Source: CBDBEU01 sp965204565
Lineage (GTDB): Bacteria; Pseudomonadota; Alphaproteobacteria; Rhizobiales; TMED25
Reading direction: 5' to 3'
DNA: 64,000 nt
Assembly (NCBI GenBank): GCA_965204565.1
Contig: CBDBEU010000005.1
Location: 2,046,001 to 2,110,000 of the forward strand
Shown here: in pieces, positions 1-9,099 of the stretch
Layout: the number at the start of each line of letters is the position of its first letter
Position numbering within the stretch: position 1 is the stretch's first letter
Notes under the pieces: generated by a model
The model's database searches: none
Told to the model about the DNA's origin: nothing
The model's input: the letters and a program-made list of their open reading frames with translations, nothing else
Position numbers and translations under genes: made by a program

Positions 1-1439
1 CGCGCTCTCAGGCCGACGCCAAGGCTCATCACACACCGGCACTTGCCAGGATCCTCGACTGTCTTGAGGCAGCAAGAAGCCTGCCGATTGACGAGGGCCT
101 GAAATTCGAGCGCGCGCGGTTCCTGGAACTGCGCGAAACGCCGGCGCATCGCGGCCTGCGCCATGCATTTCTGGCAGAGCGCGAATGCTGGAAAATTCCC
201 GATGTGCCGGCCTCGACACCGGTGCGCAATGTTGACAGCGCAGCGGTGATTGGCGGCGGCACCATGGGCCGCGGCATTGCGATGAATTTCCTCAATGCCG
301 GCATTCCGGTGACATTGCTGGAGACCGGGCGCGAGGCGCTCGATGCCGCTGTCGCCGGGATTGAAAGCCTCTATAAGGCGCGCGTCGACCGGGGACGGCT
401 CACCAAGGCCGTGCTCGACAAATGCATGGGGCTTCTTACCACCACGCTTGATTATGACGATCTCAGGCATGCCGATTTCATCGTCGAGGCGGTGTTTGAG
501 GAGATGAAGGTCAAGCAGGAAGTGTTCGCCAGGCTCGATGAGATTGCCAAGCAAGGCACGGTGCTGGCGTCCAATACCTCAACGCTCGATGTCAATCAGA
601 TCGCATCGGCGACTACGCGGCCGCAAGATGTTGTCGGTACGCATTTCTTCAGCCCTGCCAATGTGATGAAGCTGTGCGAGATTGTGCGTGGCGACAAGAC
701 CTCAAAAGAGGTGCTGGCGACCACGATGGCGGTGGCGAAAAGAATTGGCAAGACCGCAGTGGTTGCCGGGGTGTGCGATGGGTTTATCGGCAATCGCATG
801 CTCGAGCATTATGTGCGCATGGCACAGATGATGCTTGAGGAGGGCGCCCTGCCGTGGCAGATCGACCATGCGATGGAGGAATGGGGCATGGTGATGGGGC
901 CGTTCCGGGTCGGTGATCTGGCCGGCAACGACATTGGATGGGGTATCCGCAAGCGCCGCTATATCGAAAAGCCGCATGTCATCTATACTAGGATTGCTGA
1001 CCGGCTGTGCGAGCTTGGCCGTTTCGGCCAGAAGACCGGCAAGGGCTGGTACCTTTATGAGAAGGGCAGCCGCACCCCGATCCCCGATCCTGATACCGAG
1101 GCGATGATTGCCGAATATCGGGCCGAACATGGCATCACCCCGCGTAAGGTCGATGACCAGGAAATCGTCGAGCGCTGCATCTATGCGATGATCAATGAGT
1201 GCGCACGCATTCTGCAAGAGGGTATTGCCATGCGCGCCTCGGACATCGATGCGATCTATCTCACAGGCTACGGCTTCCCACGCTTTCGCGGCGGGCCAAT
1301 GCGCTATGCCGACGAGGTGGGGCTGGCTAATGTCGCCGCGCGGATGGAGGAATTCGAGCGCGCATCGGGCGATCCGTTCTGGAAGCCGGCGGCGATGATC
1401 ACCGATCTGATTGACAGCGGCGGGACATTTACCCGCTAG
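1..1439 (+). CDS. Bifunctional enoyl-CoA hydratase / 3-hydroxyacyl-CoA dehydrogenase, C-terminal part (5' end outside window)
   Basis: The reading frame is open from base 3, so the gene starts upstream of the window. The visible part is the linker and the whole dehydrogenase half of a FadB/FadJ-type protein, which oxidises 3-hydroxyacyl-CoA with NAD+ in beta-oxidation. The Rossmann motif GGGTMGRGIA lies near nt 250-280. The catalytic-His segment THFFSPANVMKL lies near nt 640-670. Two C-terminal 3HCDH domains follow, with NRMLEHYV and GYGFPRFRGGP. The hydrophilic segment before the Rossmann fold is typical of the joint to an N-terminal hydratase domain. The CoA-transferase, acyl-CoA dehydrogenase and hydratase downstream support a catabolic role. 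The acyl substrate cannot be told from sequence. Confidence 0.93.
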   Translation, partial: RSQADAKAHHTPALARILDCLEAARSLPIDEGLKFERARFLELRETPAHRGLRHAFLAERECWKIPDVPASTPVRNVDSAAVIGGGTMGRGIAMNFLNAGIPVTLLETGREALDAAVAGIESLYKARVDRGRLTKAVLDKCMGLLTTTLDYDDLRHADFIVEAVFEEMKVKQEVFARLDEIAKQGTVLASNTSTLDVNQIASATTRPQDVVGTHFFSPANVMKLCEIVRGDKTSKEVLATTMAVAKRIGKTAVVAGVCDGFIGNRMLEHYVRMAQMMLEEGALPWQIDHAMEEWGMVMGPFRVGDLAGNDIGWGIRKRRYIEKPHVIYTRIADRLCELGRFGQKTGKGWYLYEKGSRTPIPDPDTEAMIAEYRAEHGITPRKVDDQEIVERCIYAMINECARILQEGIAMRASDIDAIYLTGYGFPRFRGGPMRYADEVGLANVAARMEEFERASGDPFWKPAAMITDLIDSGGTFTR

Positions 1440-1498
1440 CGCTTCTGCCTCCTACCCCGATGTTTCGCACGTGCCCTTTCATCTTATAATACCAGCCA

Positions 1499-2704
1499 AT
1501 GTCCATCACGGAGCCCCGGCCAATGGCTGCTGAATCACCATCCTATTTCCCGCTGCTTGAAGGCATCAGGATCTTGGACCTGACGCGCAATATTGCGGGG
1601 CCGGTTTCGACCATGCTGGCGGCGGAAATGGGCGCCGATGTGATCAAGGTCGAGCCCCCGGGCGGCGATGAAATGCGCACATGGCCGCCCTTTGTCGGGG
1701 ACGAGAGCGTCTATTTCATCAGTTGCAATCGCGGCAAGCGCAGCATCTCGCTTAATCTCAAAGCCGATGAAGACCGGGAAATCTTCTTCAAGCTCCTGGA
1801 TAACGCCGATGTGGTGGTGGAAAATTATCGCCCCGGCACGCTGGAACGCATGGGGCTTGGCTGGGACAATGTGAAGGACGACCATCCAAAACTCGTTTGG
1901 GTCTCGGTCAGCGGCTATGGCCGCGATGGCCCGCGTGCCGCCGCGCCAGCCTATGATTCCATGATGCAGGCCTATACCGGCATTATGGGGATTACCGGCG
2001 AGCGTGATGGCGATCCGGTGCGCAGCGGCGGCTCGCCGATCGATATCGCAACTTCATATCTCACCTTCTCGACCATCGTTTCGGGCGTTCACACAGCCTC
2101 CAAGACCGGCAAAGGCGTGTTGCTCGAAGTGTCCTTGATGGAATCGGCGCTTGGCTTCATGCACGCCTATCTGCAGAGCGTGCTGGCGGGCCTGCCCGAG
2201 CAGAAACGCCAGGGCACCGAGACCATGGGCATGTATCCGATGGCTGCCTATCTCACCAGCAATGGCGAGCACTGTCTGGTGCAGGTGTCAAACGAGCTGC
2301 AATGGAAGCGGTTCTGCGATCTTCTGGGTGCCAGTGAGCTGGACGACGATCCGCGCTTTGCCACCAATCAGGTGCGGGTCAAGAATCGCGACGAACTGCG
2401 CCCGCTGATCCAAGGTTACCTTGAAAAGCGCACCGCGCAGGAATGGGAAAAGGTTTGCCTGGAGGCCAACGTTCCGGTCTCACATGTGCGCAAGACCTCT
2501 GACGTGATCAAGGACGAGCAGATCATCGCGCGCGAAATGATCAAGCAGACACGCTTGGCGGGCGGTGAGGAAATCGGCACCTGGGGAGTTCCGATCAAGG
2601 TCAATGGGGTGAGCTTTACCCGCCCGCTCGCCGTTCCGGGTATGGATCAGCACCGCGCGGAGATAGTGAAAGAGCTCGGACTCAAGGGCGGGAAGGACGG
2701 ATAG
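1499..2704 (+). CDS. Class III CoA-transferase (CaiB/BaiF family)
   Basis: A 401-residue protein, the usual length for family III CoA-transferases. These move CoA between an acyl-CoA and a free acid through an aspartyl-CoA anhydride. Typical segments are ILDLTRNIAGP near residue 25, GADVIKVEPPGGDEMR near residue 45, and AYDSMMQAYTG near residues 153-163, whose Asp is the expected catalytic residue. The end is the usual PGMDQHRAEIVKELG. No clear Shine-Dalgarno precedes the first ATG, and a second ATG at 1523 is also possible. The acyl-CoA dehydrogenase starts 4 bp after the stop, so the two are cotranscribed. The substrate is unknown; carnitine, short-chain dicarboxylic and aromatic acids are all known for this family. 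Confidence 0.92.
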   Translation: MSITEPRPMAAESPSYFPLLEGIRILDLTRNIAGPVSTMLAAEMGADVIKVEPPGGDEMRTWPPFVGDESVYFISCNRGKRSISLNLKADEDREIFFKLLDNADVVVENYRPGTLERMGLGWDNVKDDHPKLVWVSVSGYGRDGPRAAAPAYDSMMQAYTGIMGITGERDGDPVRSGGSPIDIATSYLTFSTIVSGVHTASKTGKGVLLEVSLMESALGFMHAYLQSVLAGLPEQKRQGTETMGMYPMAAYLTSNGEHCLVQVSNELQWKRFCDLLGASELDDDPRFATNQVRVKNRDELRPLIQGYLEKRTAQEWEKVCLEANVPVSHVRKTSDVIKDEQIIAREMIKQTRLAGGEEIGTWGVPIKVNGVSFTRPLAVPGMDQHRAEIVKELGLKGGKDG

Positions 2705-2708
2705 GCAG

Positions 2709-3851
2709 ATGGACTTTGAGATTTCGCCTGAACAGGCGGCATTGATGGAAACGGTCAAATCCTTCGTCGACGAGCGCATCGAGCCTCGGATGAGGGAGAT
2801 TGAGCAAACCAACGAAATGCCCGAGGATATTCTTGTCGAGGCATCCGAGCTTGGCCTGTTCGGGGTTTCCATTCCCGAGGCCTATGGCGGCAGCGCGCTC
2901 AACTGGCTTACCCGTGTGCTCATCCATCAGATGATCGGGCGCAGCGGTTTCGGGTTTTCCGGCGTGATCGCCGCCCATACCGGTATCGGCTCGCACGGGC
3001 TGGTCGAGCTCGGCACCGAGGAGCAGAAACAGCGCTATTTGCCGCGCATGGCAACCGGCGAGCTTCGCGCCTCGTTTGCGATTACCGAACATAAAGCGGG
3101 CTCGGACGCCGGCGGGATCAAGACCTATGCCGAAAAAAAGGGCGACCGCTATGTGCTGAACGGGGTCAAGTGCTACATCAGCGGCGGCTCCAAGGCGGGC
3201 CTGATCACGGTGATTGCGCGCACCAATCAGGGCAAGGGAAACAAGAAATTCAGCGTTTTTCTGGTGGAACCAAGCTTTCCCGGTTTCCGCATTGGCGAGA
3301 CCTTTGAGACCATGGGCACCAAGGGCCAGCCGATTTGCGAGCTGGTGTTCGAGGATTGCCAAGTGCCGGAAGGAAACCGGCTTGGCGAAGAGGGCAAGGG
3401 CTGGGTCGCTGCGATGAAGATCCTCAACAATGGGCGCACCCTGGTGGCATCCAGATGTGTCGGCGCCTGCGAGAGGTTACTGGAAATCTCTGCCGAACAT
3501 GCCAGGGAACGGCGGCAATTCGACAAGCCGATCGGTGCGTTTCAGGGCATTCAGTTCATGCTCGCCGATATGGCGACCAGAACCGAAGCCGCGCGCTGGC
3601 TGACCTACAAGGCGGCCAACGACATTGACAACGGCAAGACGACGCCCACCAGCAATTCGATGGCCAAACTCTATGCATCTGAAACCCTGGCATTCGTCGC
3701 CGACAGCGCGCTGCAAATCCAGGGCGGCGCCGGTTACATGAGCGACAATCCGGTCAATCGGTTCTTCCGTGATGCGCGGATCACGCGCATCTATGAGGGA
3801 ACATCAGAAATCCAGCGCATGATTATCGGACGCGCACTAACGCGGCAATGA
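2709..3851 (+). CDS. Acyl-CoA dehydrogenase
   Basis: A 380-residue flavoprotein of the acyl-CoA dehydrogenase family (N-terminal helical, middle beta, C-terminal helical domains), which introduces the alpha-beta double bond into acyl-CoA and passes electrons to ETF. Segments seen are SFAITEHKAGSDAGG near residue 122, the FAD/substrate region around GGSKAGLITV, and QIQGGAGYMSDNPVNRFFRDARITRIYEGTSE near the end cut at 20 here: the Glu in RIYEGTSE (about residue 363) is at the usual catalytic-base position. The gene lies 4 bp behind the CoA-transferase and is probably the next step of the same pathway. A strong inverted repeat follows the stop codon. Confidence 0.94.
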   Translation: MDFEISPEQAALMETVKSFVDERIEPRMREIEQTNEMPEDILVEASELGLFGVSIPEAYGGSALNWLTRVLIHQMIGRSGFGFSGVIAAHTGIGSHGLVELGTEEQKQRYLPRMATGELRASFAITEHKAGSDAGGIKTYAEKKGDRYVLNGVKCYISGGSKAGLITVIARTNQGKGNKKFSVFLVEPSFPGFRIGETFETMGTKGQPICELVFEDCQVPEGNRLGEEGKGWVAAMKILNNGRTLVASRCVGACERLLEISAEHARERRQFDKPIGAFQGIQFMLADMATRTEAARWLTYKAANDIDNGKTTPTSNSMAKLYASETLAFVADSALQIQGGAGYMSDNPVNRFFRDARITRIYEGTSEIQRMIIGRALTRQ

Positions 3852-3876
3852 TTGAAGATGTGATCAAACGGCACCA

Positions 3877-3934
3877 GCCCTCACCCCCACCCATGCGATC
3901 ATACTCCCGTGGGTGGCCGGGTGGGGGTGAGGGC
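3877..3934 (+). terminator. Perfect 16-bp GC-rich inverted repeat (possible terminator or intergenic palindrome)
   Basis: The arm GCCCTCACCCCCACCC (3877-3892) is exactly complementary to 3919-3934, with a 26-base loop. It lies 25 bp after the acyl-CoA dehydrogenase stop. No T-run follows, so it may be an mRNA-stabilising hairpin or a dispersed intergenic palindrome and not a classical intrinsic terminator. Confidence 0.5.
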
Positions 3935-4044
3935 CAAATACACGGTTGGGCCGACTGTGCGCGTCAGCGCCGAGATAAATGGCGCGAAGCGCTGGGGCAT
4001 ATCCAATTTGGACGTAGGTGGGAACCTGGGAGGAAAGCGAGGCC

Positions 4045-4836
4045 ATGGCCTATAAGGATATCACGGTTGAAAGACGCGGCCGCATCATCTGTCTGACGCT
4101 CAACCAGCCAGAGCGGATGAATGCGATCAGTGTCGGGACCGGCAATGAGATGCTCGAAGTGTTCACCGAGTATCGCGACAATGATGATTTGTGGGCAATG
4201 ATCATCGCGGCGGCCGGGCAAAAAGCCTTTTGCAGCGGCATGTATGTGACCGAGGCTGCGAAGAAGACGGCGGAAACCGGTGAGACCGGCGGCTATACGA
4301 TCTTCAAGCCGTGGACTGACATGATGCAGTCGATCGAAAAGCCGTTCATCTGCGCAGTCAACGGCTATTGCATTGGCGGCGGCTGGCATCTGGTGGCCGA
4401 CAGCGACATCGTGATCGCGTCTGAGAATGCCCAGTTCTTCGATACACACGTCAATATCGGTTTGATCAACGGCGTTGAATCAGCAGGGCTTGCCTACAAG
4501 ATGCCGCTTGGCATCGTCATGCGCATGGTGCTTGAGGGCAGACACTACCGCGTCAGCGCCGAGCAGGCGCTTCAGTGGGGGCTGGTCTCGGAAGTGCTGG
4601 CGCCGGACGAGCTGATGAACAAGGCCTGGGAGATTGCCACCCACATTGCCGAGGATGCAGCGCCGCTGGCGGTTCGGGGCTCCAAAAGCGCAATTCTTGG
4701 CGCGATCGATCGCGGACCGACTAAAGGCATTCCCTATACCTGGGAGGTGCTGACCGACATCCAGAATACCGAGGACACCAAGGAGGGGTTCCTGTCTTTC
4801 GTCGAAAAGCGCAAACCCAATTTCGTCGGGCGCTAG
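4045..4836 (+). CDS. Enoyl-CoA hydratase/isomerase family protein
   Basis: 263 residues, crotonase fold. Start chosen at the ATG at 4045 because GGGAGGAAAG sits 9 bases upstream; a longer GTG start at 4018 lacks such a site. The oxyanion-hole segments are KAFCSGMYV near residue 57 and NGYCIGGGWHLVADSDIVIA near residue 105. The usual second catalytic Glu position is not obvious (GLINGVESAG), so it may be a hydratase, an isomerase or another crotonase enzyme. It is separated from the acyl-CoA dehydrogenase by the inverted repeat and probably belongs to the same catabolic cluster. Confidence 0.9.
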   Translation: MAYKDITVERRGRIICLTLNQPERMNAISVGTGNEMLEVFTEYRDNDDLWAMIIAAAGQKAFCSGMYVTEAAKKTAETGETGGYTIFKPWTDMMQSIEKPFICAVNGYCIGGGWHLVADSDIVIASENAQFFDTHVNIGLINGVESAGLAYKMPLGIVMRMVLEGRHYRVSAEQALQWGLVSEVLAPDELMNKAWEIATHIAEDAAPLAVRGSKSAILGAIDRGPTKGIPYTWEVLTDIQNTEDTKEGFLSFVEKRKPNFVGR

Positions 4837-5027
4837 AGCATAGTCCGACCGGAGCGAAGCGAGGATCAATCAGATTATGCTGCTAAAACAGAAAGATAGA
4901 GCGCGGATCTGATTCAATCAGAACGGACTGCGCTCCAGGCGAGACTGGCGCGCTACTGGCGTGAGCGCCGATGGCCCGGTGCCGGTCTGCCGACGCAATC
5001 GTTGATGGCCACCGGCAAATGCTCTGT

Positions 5028-5594
5028 TCAGGCAGCTTCCTGCTCAATACAGATTTGTTCGCTCTCGTCTTGTGACAGGGCGACATCCAATAAAGAGCAA
5101 TGGTGAAGCCCGGCTTTGGCATCGACGCCAGCTTTGCGAAAATGGCGGCAGACCGCGCACACGCCGAACACCGGGCCGTCGGTGCGCCCGATCAACTGGA
5201 GCAACAACCGCTCAAGCTGATCTCGCAATTCAGCGCATTGCGGTCCAAGCGCGCGCGCGATTTCGCGGCTCTGGTCAAGTGCCGGATCAGATGCAAGTGC
5301 CCCTCGCCCGGCGGCAGTGAGTTCAACTTCCACGGACCTGCGATCGCGCTCGCTGGGGTTTCGTTCAACCAGCCCTTTTCGCTCCAGTGCGATCAGCGTT
5401 TGGGAGATGGTTCCACGCGTTGCGTTCATATACCGCGTCAGTGCGATGGGTGTTCGGGAATAGCGGTTGGCGCGCGCCAAATAGCGCAAAGCCATCCATT
5501 GCGCCGGATAAAGCCCCTCGCGCTGCTCATCCGATCGTGACAGCTGAGCGATACGCTCGAGCAAGTTCATCACGGCAACTGCGTCACCATCCAT
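5028..5594 (-). CDS. MarR family transcriptional regulator with C-terminal Cys/His cluster
   Basis: 188 residues from the ATG at 5594, preceded by AGG at good spacing; an ATG at 5615 would add seven residues. The winged helix is seen at YPAQWMALRYLA, TRGTISQTLIALERKGLVER and the wing RDRRSVEVELTAAG. After the MarR domain comes a tail with FGVCAVCRHF, HHCSLL and EQICIEQE: four cysteines with histidines, like a small metal- or redox-sensing module. It is divergent from the secreted-protein gene at 5716 and convergent with the CoA cluster. Its likely targets are itself and the divergent gene; control of the CoA cluster is only a guess. Confidence 0.88.
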   Translation of the reverse strand: MDGDAVAVMNLLERIAQLSRSDEQREGLYPAQWMALRYLARANRYSRTPIALTRYMNATRGTISQTLIALERKGLVERNPSERDRRSVEVELTAAGRGALASDPALDQSREIARALGPQCAELRDQLERLLLQLIGRTDGPVFGVCAVCRHFRKAGVDAKAGLHHCSLLDVALSQDESEQICIEQEAA

Positions 5595-5627
5595 GGGCGA
5601 CCTACATCTCGGCATTATTGTATCGAG

Positions 5628-5677
5628 TCAATGCATCTATTGACATACATGATGCGCTCCGATATTGCTGCCAATAT
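5628..5677. promoter_or_regulatory. Divergent promoter region with two inverted repeats, possible MarR operators
   Basis: TCAAT-N6-ATTGA spans 5628-5643 and ATATTG-CTGC-CAATAT spans 5662-5677. Both lie in the 121-bp gap between the MarR gene and the divergent gene at 5716. Their size and position fit MarR-type operators. No binding evidence exists. Confidence 0.45.
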
Positions 5678-5715
5678 GTAGCGACTCGCTTCATAATAGC
5701 AATAGGAGAACGATC

Positions 5716-5980
5716 ATGGCGTTTTCGTCAAAACGTTTTACAGCTTTCTTGCTGGCGGTTCCGTTTCCCGCCGGCCCAGTTTCAGGCGCGGATGTTACAT
5801 CTCATTCGTCCATACCCGACAAGCCTGAATTCGATATCCAGAAGGCCTCCGTCACGCGTGACGGCAACGAACTGATATTTGCCATGGAGGTCGCGGCCGA
5901 TGCCGGAGGCGAACGCCCGGCTGCGATCGGGCAATTGAAGGGCTCGACGGTCTATTCCTATGTTTGGCCGACAAGTCTAG
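5716..5980 (+). pseudogene. Secreted protein of unknown function, 3' end removed by an IS5-family insertion
   Basis: Start at the ATG at 5716, preceded by AGGAGA. The N-terminus (MAFSSKRFTAFLLAV, then SGA) is a signal peptide, so the product is periplasmic or secreted. About 88 native residues remain, ending in VYSYVWPTS. The reading then runs into the left end of the IS (CTAGGCTCAGGACCC) and stops at 6006. I do not recognise a named domain; the DGNELIFAMEV and STVYSYVW segments suggest a beta-rich fold. The original gene was longer. It is divergent from the MarR regulator and may once have been its target. Confidence 0.7.
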
Positions 5981-6795
5981 GCTCAGGACCCATTAATTTG
6001 CATTGAAGTTCGATTTCTGATTCAGGATGGCAAAGGCGTTTGCCATGTCGGATCCGTTTCTGCTGTCATGCGCTCAAATGTCAAAGATCGAGCCATTCTT
6101 TCCCAGGTCCCACGGAGTTGCCCGGGGGATGATCGTCGTGTTGTGTCAGGCATCGTCAGCGTGCTGAAGCACGGGCTGCAATGGAAGGACGCAGCTGCGG
6201 CCTGCGGCCCGCACAAGACGCTCTGCAATCGCTTTCGACGCTGGACCGAACTCCGCGTGTTCGACAAGATTTTCAGTCACCTGACTGCTTCTGACGGGCC
6301 ACCCGATACGCTGATGATTAATGCAACACACTTGAAGGCTCATCGCACCGCGTCGAGCCTTCTGAAAGGGAGGTTCTTCCCCGCCACATCGGGCGCACAA
6401 AAGGCGGGCCGAACACCAGACTCCATGCCGTCTGCGATGGCGACGGACGACCGCCGGCCATGTGCCTGGCGGCTGGCCAGCTGTCGGATCATATCGGTGC
6501 GAAGCTCTTGTATCCGGGTCTCTGTGATAGCGTCAAAGCCATAATGATCGCAGATAAGGGATACGATTCAGACGATGATCGCGCGGCGCTGAAAGCCGGG
6601 GGGATCACCCCGTGCATTCCGCCCCGAACAGGACGAAAGGCACCCGCTTCCTTCTGCAACATTCAATACAAACAGCGCCATAAGGTTGAGAACATGTTCG
6701 CACTGCTCAAGGACCGGCGCCGCATCGCAACGCCATATGACCGGCGGGCAGACGTCTTCATGGTCATTCTTACCGGTGCGCGGATCGACAGGCTC
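5980..6795 (+). mobile_element. IS5-family (IS427-like) element, degraded, right end lost
   Basis: The left end reads GGCTCAGGACCCATTAAT after a CTAG target. The transposase begins at the ATG at 6045 (MSDPFLLSCAQMSKIEPFF). It is then split over frames: VVSGIVSVLKHGLQWKDAA and GPHKTLCNRF (about 6140-6235), INATHLKAHRTASSLLKG (about 6318-6370), and DKGYDSDDDRAALKAGG to RHKVENMFALLKDRRRIATPYDRR (6550-6745). At least two frameshifts are needed, so it is inactive. No matching right inverted repeat is found, because the element is cut where the IS1380 fragment begins. Confidence 0.85.
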
Positions 6796-6799
6796 ATGG

Positions 6800-6953
6800 C
6801 CATGCCCGTCAAGCCGAGCGCGTCATCAAGCTCACGGCAGGCCGACAATCCGACGTCGGTGGTGATTCCGCAACCGTGGAACGCGAGCTTCAGGCGGCGG
6901 TCGAAATCGAGCCGAAGAGACCCATCAACCGGTTCACCCGCCGGGTTCGCCAT
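6800..6953 (-). mobile_element. IS1380-family transposase, N-terminal fragment
   Basis: Read on the minus strand, the segment encodes LDFDRRLKLAFHG, TTDVGLSACRELDDALGLT and a few flanking residues. This matches the start of IS1380-family transposases (LEFHG...SDAGLLAYRELD). Only about 50 residues remain, fused directly to the IS5 remnant on one side. Two longer, different IS1380 remnants lie at 28403 and 60001. Confidence 0.7.
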
Positions 6954-7014
6954 ATGCCGCGCCCCAAAATGCGCTCAAGACATTGGTTCTCATCACAGAA
7001 CCAACGATCAATCA

Positions 7015-7118
7015 CATCAATCGCAATCGCCCGCTGCGTCGTGTTCCTGGCGTCCGACAACGCCGGTTTCATCACCGGTTCGACGATTTCGGCGAATGGC
7101 GGTCAGTTTTTCAGCTAG
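7015..7118 (+). pseudogene. 3' scrap of a short-chain dehydrogenase (FabG/PhaB-like)
   Basis: The last 34 codons read AIARCVVFLASDNAGFITG then STISANGGQFFS and a TAG stop. This is the conserved C-terminus of SDR enzymes of the FabG type. Everything upstream of 7015 is IS debris, so the 5' part of the gene was replaced. The bases 7119-7300 hold no recognisable gene. Confidence 0.6.
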
Positions 7119-7300
7119 ACGTTCAGGGTCGGGCGCCCATTTATCCTCGAAGCAAAAGAATGAACGGGCGCGCAACCGGGATGCAACCCGCTTGAAGGCA
7201 GTTTCATTCACCTTTGCGCGCACCGCCGAAACAATGTCGCCATGAGGGCGGCAGAACGCCTTGCAAACCCCGCCAGAGCATAATCTGCGTTTTGGCGGAA

Positions 7301-9030
7301 TCACGAACCTCTGGATGGCATGTCAACACCCGGCGAAGCAGCGGCCAGTTCAAACACCTGCCCGTCGACCATGAGCCCGACCGCGTTGACGGTCCGCCCG
7401 CTCACATACCGGGCGAATGCCGCCGCGACAAGTTCGTTCCTGTTTACGCCCGCGCCGTCCACGGCCGCTTGCGCGTCCGGGCGCCAGCGAAGGACAGGTT
7501 CGACCGCCGGTCTAAGGACCGAGAACCGCTCATTGCCGCGGGAAGTCGAGAGCACGACGGAAACATCGTCACCCGGAACGCCGGACCCCAGAAGCGTCAG
7601 AAGAATGAAATCGTCATTCGTTCTGAGCAGGTGCCAATGCAGATTTTCCAATTGCGATATGCTTTTCCATTCGCTTACCGGCGGAACCGGCCCTTCCAAT
7701 GGATCGCTGCCCGGAAACGACGGCGCGAAGATGCCGCGCCCGGCGGCCGCCCGCAGCCGCGACTCGGCCACCAAAAGCTCCGATCGTCCGCATCCCGTGT
7801 TACGCGTTCATACCACGAATACAGTCTTGTTTCGGTAGAATCTATCCGCCCAGCGATATGCGTGATACGAAGTCATTATGAACATCGCCGAGAATACGAG
7901 CGCCACAAACGATTTGGCGGCGAATTTCGACACCGTGCCTGAAGCAATCGCATATGTTCCGGACCACGCCATCAGTGAATACACAAGATAGTGTGCGAGC
8001 CGGATCCATCGGTCAGGGACGCAGTGTTGTCGCGCGCCACAATGGCGACGCCCAGGGGCGCCAGACAAAACAGATAAAACGCAAACGAGGCCCGCTTGTC
8101 CGGGCAGGCGAGAAAACCGCGCCTGACGATGCCCTGGACGAAGACAACCACCGGTAGCGCGAACAATGCGGCGACCGCCAGATAGTTCCAGACCGGCAAA
8201 CTACTGCCCAGGAAAGGTACGAACGGCAGCATGACGAATTTCGCGCCATACACGATCCCCGACAGCAGGCTCTGTCCGATTGAAGCGGTTTGGTCGGTGC
8301 GAAAGACCGATGGCCCATGCTGCAATACGAAAAAATAGTAGAGAACGATCATCAGCGCGAAGACCAGCCCCCAAAGCGCGACGCGCCGAAAATCGATCGG
8401 ACGGGACAGCAACAGGACGACGAGAACGGGAACGAATACGAGAAGCCCGGGAGAATGGGTGAAGGACGCGACCGCCGCGATCGGCAGCGCCATGAAATCG
8501 CGCTTCCTTGAAAACAGCTGGTAAATCAGCGCCGCATAGAGTAAAAGGAAGGGATATCCGACTGCCAGAGTAACCCAGTAATTTGTCCAATGGGGAGCGA
8601 GCAGGATGACGCCGAACGGGATTACAAGCAGGAAATTCCCGATGAGCGTAAAGCGCACGGCGAATACGAAGGCACAGAGTATCAAGCCGCCCGCAACCTT
8701 CAGGAAGGTGTAATCGACCATCCCGAACAACAGATAATGAACATAGGAAATCAGCCGCCCGGATAGTTTCGCATGTGGAAAATGGGAGGGTGAGAAGAAG
8801 TATGCGATCTTTTCGAGAACGGAGTCGACGTCCAGAAACCACCTCATGAATCGGCCGAGAAAGAAATAGGTGTCATCGGGCGACCACGGAATATTGTAGC
8901 CGTTGCGGACCTGCGTGTGGACGAACGCGACCGCCAGCAGTGCGATGACGACGAATCCGACCGCATCGAGCGAGGTCTGCGACTTGTATTGTCCCGCAAA
9001 ACGAGCAGTGAGGGTCACAATTTTGTCCAT
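7301..9030 (-). pseudogene. Polytopic membrane protein of unknown function, broken by a frameshift and a stop
   Basis: From the ATG at 9030 the frame encodes about 340 residues with many hydrophobic segments (VGFVVIALLAVAFV, FLLVIPFGVILLAP, LLVFVPVLVVLLL, LVFALMIVLYYFFV). The pattern resembles GT-C-like glycosyltransferases or other surface-polysaccharide membrane proteins. Near 8010-8030 the reading shifts frame: the adjacent frame continues with RWIRLAHYLVYSLMAWSG. That frame meets TGA at 7808, after which it stays open to 7301 with a soluble tail (QLENLHWHLLRTNDDFILL). The parts together look like one ancestral protein of about 570 residues. Specific function not recognised. Confidence 0.65.
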
Positions 9031-9099
9031 GTGTTGGATGCGATAATGGCAATGCGCATGTCGAAAGTCTCCGATTGAATACTCTCAACCCAATCTAGG

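Noticed and set aside
3877..3934. Inverted repeat as a riboswitch or attachment site
   Set aside because: Simple GC-rich hairpin between genes, without conserved riboswitch core or neighbouring integrase.
5980..6795. Two-frame transposase of the IS5 element taken as a programmed -1 frameshift
   Set aside because: IS427-type elements can use a programmed shift, but here at least two shifts at different places are needed and the right end is missing.
7808..7810. In-frame TGA between two long open stretches, possible recoding (selenocysteine or readthrough)
   Set aside because: The same gene also has an upstream frameshift near 8020, there is no SECIS-like context that I can see, and the residue context is not Cys-like. 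Plain pseudogene decay explains it.
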